A stretch of DNA of 5,118 nt from an uncultured Terrimonas sp. Its GTDB lineage: Bacteria > Bacteroidota > Bacteroidia > Chitinophagales > Chitinophagaceae. The stretch covers positions 1 to 5,118 of the forward strand of contig CAMPJQ010000250.1 of the NCBI GenBank assembly GCA_946886925.1, read 5' to 3'. This document shows positions 1 to 5,118 of the stretch, in pieces; the stretch's first letter is position 1, and each line of letters starts with the position of its first letter. A program made the position numbers and the translations under genes. The notes beneath the pieces were generated by a model. It was not told the DNA's origin and searched no databases. It saw only the letters and a program-made list of their open reading frames with translations.

Positions 1-1104
1 GTTGCTTACATCAAGATAATACACCTGTTCCTTTACGGATAAAAGTTTTTGTAAGATTTTCTTTTTTTGCTCAGCGCTGCTTTTCTGAACCATTACAAAA
101 GAAACATCCAGCAGGTTGCTTTGAGTGGTCAGAGACCGAACGATCAACTTCAGATCCTTTAGCTGCTGCACTATACCGGGATCGGCGGGAGCTACTTTGG
201 GCAAAACAATTTCCTTACTGCTTTCTTCATCAAAGCCAAGATAAAAAGCAAAAAGAAATTTTGTCTTTTCATCTAATTTGCTTTCAGCGATATTTTTATT
301 AAAATCGGCGCCCGAAGCTACCCACCATTTCATCAACCCCAACTCAACAGTAGTAAGCGGCGGCTGGTTATTGGCAGGCATAAATTTAGAATTGTCAGGA
401 TCTAAAGTTACGCGGTGTATCAGTTCGCTCTTGTCAATATCGCCCGGCACAAGGGTATTGCCACTTTTACCGCCCTTCATAATACCTTCTGAAGAATTTA
501 AAACAAGGTCGCCTTTTTGTTTGTTCGGATTATGACAACTCACACATTTAGCATGAAGTATTGGCTGAATAATATTGGCATATATCCGCACCGAATCGAG
601 CTGCGGGGGAAGTTTTTGCTGCAGTTCACGGGGCGAAGTGGGAAAAAGGGATTTGAGAAAAGAAGGCATATGCGCCGTTAAGTATCCTTCTCCATGTGTG
701 AGGGTTCCTCCCAGGTGCCCCCCCGCAATAATTAATAACACACACAAGGACAGCAGCCATGTGCTAAGCTTTGTTTTTAGAAAACGTATGTCCTTTTTTC
801 GATTGGTTCTAATCCACCATGCACAAAAACCAATGATCGCAACAGAAATGCCAATCCACTGATGCCAGAACAACGTGCCTGCATCGTATCCGCCATTGGC
901 AGAAAGAAAATAACCAGACAATGCTGCCAGTGCGGAACCGAGCGATCCAACCAGCAGGGCAATACCGGCGGAAAATTCCAACGCCTTATTTTTTTTATAT
1001 GCCGCTATACCATTCAGCAATGCGGCAAACAATAAAATACCAATGGGAATATGAACGATCAGTGGATGAAAGCTGCCAAAAAACAATGACCAGTCTGTGT
1101 GCAT
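1..1104 (-). CDS. DUF2231-like membrane protein with PSCyt1 c-type heme domain and LRR start, C-terminus cut by window edge
   Basis: The frame runs open from the ATG at 1104 to base 1, giving 368 residues with no stop, so the 3' end is outside. Four hydrophobic helices lie at about 12-36, 43-66, 79-98 and 112-133, with the DUF2231-like signatures HPLIVHIPIG (13-22) and GGHLGGTLTHGEG (128-140). The two loops rich in Lys/Arg (36-40, 99-112) should be cytoplasmic, which places both termini in the periplasm, where c-heme is attached. Residues about 174-268 form a PSCyt1 cytochrome domain: CVSCH at 187-191 binds heme covalently, and M242 in KFMPANN is the likely sixth ligand. From residue 315 the chain looks like divergent leucine-rich repeats (SNLLDVSF 329-336, LDVSN 364-368). 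It starts 17 bases after the propeller gene's stop, with no Shine-Dalgarno sequence. It is probably the membrane electron-transfer member of the cluster; the electron donor and acceptor are unknown. Confidence 0.9.
   Translation of the reverse strand, partial: MHTDWSLFFGSFHPLIVHIPIGILLFAALLNGIAAYKKNKALEFSAGIALLVGSLGSALAALSGYFLSANGGYDAGTLFWHQWIGISVAIIGFCAWWIRTNRKKDIRFLKTKLSTWLLSLCVLLIIAGGHLGGTLTHGEGYLTAHMPSFLKSLFPTSPRELQQKLPPQLDSVRIYANIIQPILHAKCVSCHNPNKQKGDLVLNSSEGIMKGGKSGNTLVPGDIDKSELIHRVTLDPDNSKFMPANNQPPLTTVELGLMKWWVASGADFNKNIAESKLDEKTKFLFAFYLGFDEESSKEIVLPKVAPADPGIVQQLKDLKLIVRSLTTQSNLLDVSFVMVQKSSAEQKKKILQKLLSVKEQVYYLDVSN
532..546 (-). other. c-type heme attachment motif CVSCH
   Basis: These bases encode Cys-Val-Ser-Cys-His, the CXXCH motif at residues 187-191 of the DUF2231/cytochrome protein. 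The two cysteines would form thioether bonds to heme and the histidine would be the proximal iron ligand. It is the only CXXCH motif I see in the four visible proteins. The surrounding HAKCVSCHNPNKQKGDL is typical of the PSCyt1 family. Confidence 0.92.
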
Positions 1105-1121
1105 TTCTAAAATAGTATTTG

Positions 1122-2234
1122 CTATATCCGCTCTAATTTAACCGGGTAGGTTTTTTCGGCATTCCATTGACATATGTATACATTTTTATCTGCATCCACG
1201 CAAACATCATGACCATGATAAAAAATATTCCCATCTGCAAACATGGGCTGTAGTACTCCATTTTTATATTCGGGCTGCGTTCCGCCGGGATTGGAAACTA
1301 CCTTATTGTTTTTATCTAATATGGTAACAAACCCCGATTTGCCGCCATCCATCTTTCCGGTGTCCCTGAAATTAGACCAGCATACACCGGCATAAATATT
1401 TTCTCCGTCCAGCACCGGACGGCATACATAGGCCCCGGGCAGTTTAACCGTTTCTATATATTGACCATCTAATGTAAAAAATTTAAAAGCGTTGTCATTG
1501 CGCGAAGTACAGATCAGTTTGGGCGATGCAGGATCACGCAGATCAACAGCCACACCATGTGCATTGTTCAGGTTGTGATCTGCATTGCTGTTGTGATGTC
1601 CGCCGAAATGCCTGATGTATTTTCCATTGTGATCGTATTGAATAATATAATCCGATCCATAACCATCCGCCACATAAAAATCACCATTGGGCGCCACGGC
1701 GGTTTCCGTAGGTTTAAAAGGCTCATCTTTTTTATATATGCCAATGGTAGCCGGATGCCCTAATGCAAATACCAATTTACCATCTGCAGTGGTTTTAAAT
1801 ACGCTGCCCGACTGGGATTGCCATTTATTATCCTTTCCCAAAAAGTATCCGCAATCGGTTATAAAAAGAAAGTCTTCACCTCCTTCAGCAGATAAGGTAA
1901 GTCCGTGCCCGCCGGGATATCTTGTGCCCCAGGTATCAAGCAGTTTGCCCGACCTGTCGTAAATGATGATATTGTTCTTTACCTCATCAGTAATCATCAC
2001 CAGGCGGCCTTTTGAATCATTTACCATTTCGTGGCAATCCAGCACCGGTGTTTTTGCAGGATCAAGATTTCCCCATGCTTTGTTTACACGATATCTGAAA
2101 TTTCCATGACCAACAATATTATCACTGGCCGGACTGGCTTTGCCGATAATATTAAACCCTGCAATAGCTGCGCCGGCAAGCAGCGAGGTTTTTTTAATAA
2201 ATTTTCTCCGGGGATAATTTTTATGGTCTGTCAT
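1122..2234 (-). CDS. Tat-exported NHL-type beta-propeller, peptidyl-hydroxyglycine amidating lyase-like
   Basis: Encodes 370 residues from the ATG at 2234. The frame is open up to a TTG at 2261 that overlaps the DUF1501 stop, but the ATG is preferred: it puts PRRKFIKK, a strong twin-arginine motif, at residues 8-15, followed by a hydrophobic stretch to about 31, and leaves a 19-base gap like the other junctions. The mature part is a six-bladed-propeller type chain with NHL-like repeats: CHEMVNDSKGRLVMITD (67-83), GGHGLTLS (108-115), GDFYVADGYGSDYIIQYD (184-201), NAHGVAVD (224-231) and GHDVCVDADKNVYICQW (341-357). FYVADGYGSDYIIQYD followed by GKYIRHFGG resembles the lyase half of peptidylglycine amidating monooxygenase, and H110, H226 and H342 recur at matching blade positions, as zinc ligands would. 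Whether it has lyase activity or is only a binding propeller cannot be told from sequence alone. It probably acts in the periplasm or at the surface with the neighbouring cytochrome proteins. Confidence 0.88.
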   Translation of the reverse strand: MTDHKNYPRRKFIKKTSLLAGAAIAGFNIIGKASPASDNIVGHGNFRYRVNKAWGNLDPAKTPVLDCHEMVNDSKGRLVMITDEVKNNIIIYDRSGKLLDTWGTRYPGGHGLTLSAEGGEDFLFITDCGYFLGKDNKWQSQSGSVFKTTADGKLVFALGHPATIGIYKKDEPFKPTETAVAPNGDFYVADGYGSDYIIQYDHNGKYIRHFGGHHNSNADHNLNNAHGVAVDLRDPASPKLICTSRNDNAFKFFTLDGQYIETVKLPGAYVCRPVLDGENIYAGVCWSNFRDTGKMDGGKSGFVTILDKNNKVVSNPGGTQPEYKNGVLQPMFADGNIFYHGHDVCVDADKNVYICQWNAEKTYPVKLERI

Positions 2235-2253
2235 ATCATTATAATTAAAAGAT

Positions 2254-3720
2254 TTATGCAATGATCGCTTTTACAATTTTGCCTTCCACATCCGTGAGCC
2301 TGTATCTTCTTCCTTCTGCTTCAAATGTAAGTTTTTCATGATCTACTCCCATTAAATACAACAGTGTGGCCTGGAAATCGTGCACATGCACGGGGTTTTT
2401 CACAATATTATATCCAAAGTCATCGGTTTCACCATAGGTTAAACCCGGCTGTACGCCGCCGCCCGCCATCCACATGGTAAAGCAGCGGGGATGATGATCG
2501 CGGCCATAATTGTCTTTGGTTAGTTTTCCCTGCGAATAATTGGTGCGGCCAAATTCTCCTCCCCATACCACTAATGTATCATCCAATAACCCTCTTTGTT
2601 TTAAGTCTTTTACCAAAGCTGCCGATGCCTGGTCGGTAGCCTTACACTGCTGGGTAAGCGCAGAAGGCAGATTGCCGTGATTATCCCAGCCCTGGTGATA
2701 CAACTGCACAAATTTTACATTCTTTTCCAACAGCCTTCTGGCCAGTAAACAATTGGCAGCATAGGTACCGGGGGTACGCGAGTCGGAACCATACAGGTCA
2801 AATACCCAATCCGGCTCATCACTCATATCTGTTATCTCAGGTATGGAAGCCTGCATGCGGAAGGCCATCTCGTATTGTGCTACGCGGTTTCCAATTTCAG
2901 GATCACCGAAGGTTTCCAACTGCGACTGGTTCAATGCATTCAATGCGTCCAGCATTTCCCTGCGGTCAGCAGCCTCATATCCTTTGGGGTTATTGAGATA
3001 AAGCACAGGATCGGCTCCGGAACGAAACTGAACGCCCTGGTATTTGGAAGGAAGAAAACCATTACCCCAGAGCCGGGCATACAATGGCTGATCCTTTGGA
3101 GCATTATTTGAAACAAGCACGATAAAAGCGGGAAGGTTATCATTATCCGATCCCAATCCATAATGCACCCATGATCCTATGCTGGGCCGCCCGGCCAACT
3201 GGTTACCGGTTTGCATAAAAGTTAAAGCCGGATCATGGTTGATCTGTTCGGTATACATGGATTTAATAAAGCACAGGTCATCCGCTACCGCACCTGTATA
3301 GGGCATAAGTTCGCTTACCCACGCACCACTTTGCCCGCGCTGTGCAAATTGAAAAGAAGAACCCACCAGCGGCAGTGCAGATTGTTGCGCACTCATGCCC
3401 GTAAGCCTTTGTCCCTTTCTAACGGAATCGGGCAGATCCTGTCCGTGCATTTTTTCAAGCAGGGGCTTGTAATCGAAGGTCTCAAATTGCGATGGACCGC
3501 CACTTTGAAAAAGATATACCACTCTTTTGGTTCTTGCAGGTATATCGGGCATACCGGTTACACCGCTGGCGCCCGCAATAGCTTTCGCCTTATGCGATAA
3601 AACATCCTGCCCAGCCAGAAGCGACCCTAAGGCCACGGAGCCCAATCCAAGTGATGCCTTTAGCAAAAAAGACCGCCTGTTGAGATGACTGGCTACAAGC
3701 TCTTCAATTTCTTTGTTCAT
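2254..3720 (-). CDS. DUF1501 domain protein, Tat-exported, alkaline phosphatase/sulfatase-like fold
   Basis: Complete 488-residue protein, a normal length for DUF1501. The N-terminus carries a twin-arginine signal: NRRSFLLK at 14-21 followed by a hydrophobic stretch to about residue 37, so it is predicted to cross the membrane folded. Family hallmarks in order are FQSGGPSQFETFDYKP (71-86), NHDPALTFMQTG (161-172), GWDNHGN (344-350), WGGEFGRT (386-393), GRDHHP (406-411) and MWMAGGGV (416-423). DUF1501 is grouped with the alkaline phosphatase superfamily, whose members bind metals through Asp and His; D346, H348, E389, D408, H409 and H410 are plausible ligands, by inference. The substrate is unknown; some members are annotated as sulfatases on fold alone. 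The ATG start is 23 bases after the PSD1 gene's stop, preceded by an A-rich leader without a Shine-Dalgarno sequence, as is usual in Bacteroidota. No truncation or frameshift is seen. Confidence 0.95.
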   Translation of the reverse strand: MNKEIEELVASHLNRRSFLLKASLGLGSVALGSLLAGQDVLSHKAKAIAGASGVTGMPDIPARTKRVVYLFQSGGPSQFETFDYKPLLEKMHGQDLPDSVRKGQRLTGMSAQQSALPLVGSSFQFAQRGQSGAWVSELMPYTGAVADDLCFIKSMYTEQINHDPALTFMQTGNQLAGRPSIGSWVHYGLGSDNDNLPAFIVLVSNNAPKDQPLYARLWGNGFLPSKYQGVQFRSGADPVLYLNNPKGYEAADRREMLDALNALNQSQLETFGDPEIGNRVAQYEMAFRMQASIPEITDMSDEPDWVFDLYGSDSRTPGTYAANCLLARRLLEKNVKFVQLYHQGWDNHGNLPSALTQQCKATDQASAALVKDLKQRGLLDDTLVVWGGEFGRTNYSQGKLTKDNYGRDHHPRCFTMWMAGGGVQPGLTYGETDDFGYNIVKNPVHVHDFQATLLYLMGVDHEKLTFEAEGRRYRLTDVEGKIVKAIIA

Positions 3721-3743
3721 ATCATTTCGTTTACAGCAAACCG

Positions 3744-5118
3744 TTACCTTTTGGTTATAAATGCATCGGAGTTCATAATGGTGCTCGCTACTACCGTTGT
3801 TGCAGCCAATGCCTGCAAATCTTTTTTCGATTTAATTTTATACTCGCCTGCAGTTAGCCATCCGCTCATTTTAGCAGGCTGTTTTTTAAACTTTTCAAAT
3901 TCCGCTGCATATAATTTTTCGAGAATATCTTTTTCTTTGGCCGAAGGCGTCCGCGCAGTTAATGCCCGGTAACAATACAGTATCCTGCCGTCAACAGTAT
4001 TATCATTTTTCAGTGCATGTTCGGCAAGCACTTTTGCCGCTTCAACAAACTGCGGATCGTTCAATAGAACCAATGCCTGGAGCGGGGTGCTTGTTTTTTG
4101 CCGTTGCACGGTACAACTGCTCCGCATTGGTGCGTCAAAAGTGCTCATAGACGGTGGCGGATTGGTGCGTCTCCAGAAAGTATACAAACTCCTCCGGTAC
4201 AAAGCGGATCCCGTATCCTGGTGATATACTTCACTGTTTACAGCCCATACGCCTTCGGGCTGGTAAGGCTTTACGCTGGCACCGCCAATGGTGGGAGAAA
4301 GGAGTCCACTCGCTGTTAAAGCTGCATCGCGTACCATTTCGGCTGTTAACCTGAATGCCGGGCCACGGGCCAGCAATATATTTTCCGGATCTTTCTTTAA
4401 TAATTCAGGTGAAGCATAGGAAGACTGCCTGTACGTAGCAGATGATACGATAAGCTTTTGCATTGCTCTCACATCCCAGCCCGATTCCCTGAAACGAACA
4501 GCGAGCCAATCCAATAATGCAGGATGAGAAGGCATGCCACCCTGGTTGCCAAAATTGTCTGCATTTTTTTGAAGTCCTGAACCAAAATAAGTTTGCCAGT
4601 AACGGTTTACAACCACTCTTGCGGTTAAAGGATTTTGAGGATCCATAAGCCATTTCGCCAAACCCAGCCTGTTCTTTGGCAGGTCCTTTCCAAAGGGCAA
4701 TATGGCTGCCGGCACATCCGGCTGCACCTCCGCTCCATAATTATCGTACACACCTCTTTCCAGTATATAAGCAGGCCGCCTTTGCTTCATTTCTTCCATC
4801 ACCATTATTTCATGTATTTTCTCTGTGAGCGCATTTCTTTCTAATCTTGTTCGTTGCAGCTCAGTGGCTTTTTGTTGCCATTCCTTTGAAACATTTGAAA
4901 AATAGTATTCCGACAGGTCTTTATCAGCAATGTTTTTGGGGTCAGGATTGCCAGCCTGTCTCTGTACCAGTACATTCACTTCAGCGGAAGTAAGTGTACG
5001 GTCATAAACCACCAGTTCATCTACCAGCCCATCTTTAAAACCTGTTCCTCTCCAATCGGCGCCTACCTGCAGCCCTGGTTGTTCCCCGTTGGTGAACATA
5101 ATATCCTTATACAGGTTG
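3744..5118 (-). CDS. PSD1 (DUF1553) domain protein with LamG domain, N-terminus cut by window edge
   Basis: This is the 3' part of a large gene; the reading frame is open to the right edge, so the Met at 5099 is internal and the true start is outside. About 457 residues are visible. Counting from that Met, residues 1-45 are the end of a LamG/concanavalin-like fold (GLVDELVVYDRTLTSAEV is the typical last strand). Residues 60-108 are charged and helical, a possible coiled coil. Residues about 140-400 are the DUF1553/PSD1 domain, with RLGLAKWL, NRYWQTYFG, NADNFGNQG, SATYRQSS, RRSLYTFWRRT, TFDAP and TPLQALVLLNDPQF. In this family the missing part usually carries a PSCyt1 heme c domain, then PSCyt2/DUF1549, giving around 1000 residues. 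The domain has no established reaction that I know of; the heme domain suggests an extracytoplasmic redox role. The DUF1501 gene follows after 23 bases, the common partnership of these families. Family assignment is firm; function is unknown. Confidence 0.93.
   Translation of the reverse strand, partial: NLYKDIMFTNGEQPGLQVGADWRGTGFKDGLVDELVVYDRTLTSAEVNVLVQRQAGNPDPKNIADKDLSEYYFSNVSKEWQQKATELQRTRLERNALTEKIHEIMVMEEMKQRRPAYILERGVYDNYGAEVQPDVPAAILPFGKDLPKNRLGLAKWLMDPQNPLTARVVVNRYWQTYFGSGLQKNADNFGNQGGMPSHPALLDWLAVRFRESGWDVRAMQKLIVSSATYRQSSYASPELLKKDPENILLARGPAFRLTAEMVRDAALTASGLLSPTIGGASVKPYQPEGVWAVNSEVYHQDTGSALYRRSLYTFWRRTNPPPSMSTFDAPMRSSCTVQRQKTSTPLQALVLLNDPQFVEAAKVLAEHALKNDNTVDGRILYCYRALTARTPSAKEKDILEKLYAAEFEKFKKQPAKMSGWLTAGEYKIKSKKDLQALAATTVVASTIMNSDAFITKR

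Larger units (their letters stand above)
1..5118 (-). other. Probable operon: PSCyt/PSD1 - DUF1501 - beta-propeller - DUF2231/cytochrome/LRR
   Basis: Four genes in the same direction are separated by only 23 bases (3721-3743), 19 bases (2235-2253) and 17 bases (1105-1121). None of these gaps can hold a terminator hairpin, and I see no Bacteroidota-type -33/-7 promoter in them, so cotranscription from a promoter beyond the right edge is the simplest reading. The three visible starts all have AT-rich leaders without a GGAGG-like element, which fits Bacteroidota translation initiation. Further members may lie on either side, because the first and last genes are cut by the window. Confidence 0.8.

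Noticed and set aside
718..724. Run of seven C (G on the coding strand) inside the cytochrome gene, as a possible phase-variation or frameshift site
   Set aside because: The frame is intact through it (Ala-Gly-Gly-His at residues 127-130, matching the family motif), and a run of seven is short for phase variation; nothing suggests two expression states.
278..862. Plus-strand reading frames opposite the cytochrome gene (278-535 and 575-862)
   Set aside because: They are antisense to conserved cytochrome and membrane motifs, have no recognisable domains and no convincing start context.
777..962. Minus-strand 61-residue hydrophobic reading frame
   Set aside because: It lies wholly inside the DUF2231/cytochrome gene in another frame of the same strand; that gene has clear family motifs on both sides, so this is a shadow.
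989..996. Run of eight T (A on the coding strand) in the cytochrome gene, as a possible slippage site
   Set aside because: It encodes the Lys-rich cytoplasmic loop (residues 37-39), is in frame, and needs no frameshift to explain the product.
3235..3600. Plus-strand 121-residue reading frame opposite DUF1501
   Set aside because: It is antisense to the well-conserved N-terminal half of DUF1501 and its composition is that of a shadow frame.
3721..3743. Possible internal promoter or terminator between the PSD1 and DUF1501 genes
   Set aside because: The 23-base gap has neither a hairpin with T-run nor a TAnnTTTG-like element at suitable spacing.

Overview
The window is a single tightly packed run of four protein-coding genes, all on the minus strand, covering nearly the whole 5118 bases. 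The first gene (transcription order) is cut by the right edge and the last by the left edge, so both operon ends, including promoter and terminator, lie outside. The organism looks like a member of the Bacteroidota, probably Chitinophagaceae or a relative: moderate GC, AT-rich translation starts without Shine-Dalgarno sequences, and protein sequences resembling the cytochrome/DUF1501 clusters of that group. This placement is inferred from remembered family resemblance, not from a search.

In transcription order: (1) 5118-3744, the C-terminal part of a large protein with the tail of a LamG (concanavalin-like) domain followed by a complete PSD1/DUF1553 domain; its usual N-terminal PSCyt1 (c-type cytochrome) and PSCyt2/DUF1549 domains would lie beyond the right edge. 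(2) 3720-2254, a complete DUF1501 protein with a twin-arginine signal, belonging to the alkaline phosphatase/sulfatase-like superfamily. (3) 2234-1122, a twin-arginine-exported NHL-type beta-propeller resembling peptidyl-hydroxyglycine alpha-amidating lyase. (4) 1104-1, a membrane protein with a four-helix DUF2231-like domain, a PSCyt1-type c-heme domain (CVSCH) and the beginning of a leucine-rich-repeat region, cut by the left edge.

Gene spacings are 23, 19 and 17 bases, so a single transcript is very likely. All four products are predicted to act outside the cytoplasm: two are Tat-exported (which suits proteins folded around metal cofactors), and one is an inner-membrane protein whose heme domain faces the periplasm by the positive-inside rule. 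The set looks like the planctomycete-type PSCyt/PSD1/DUF1501 module transplanted into or shared with Bacteroidota: a putative extracytoplasmic redox or hydrolytic system with unknown substrate. No biochemical function is established for the module as a whole as far as I know. I see no RNA genes, mobile elements, CRISPR arrays or notable repeats, and no gene-free stretch longer than 23 bases.
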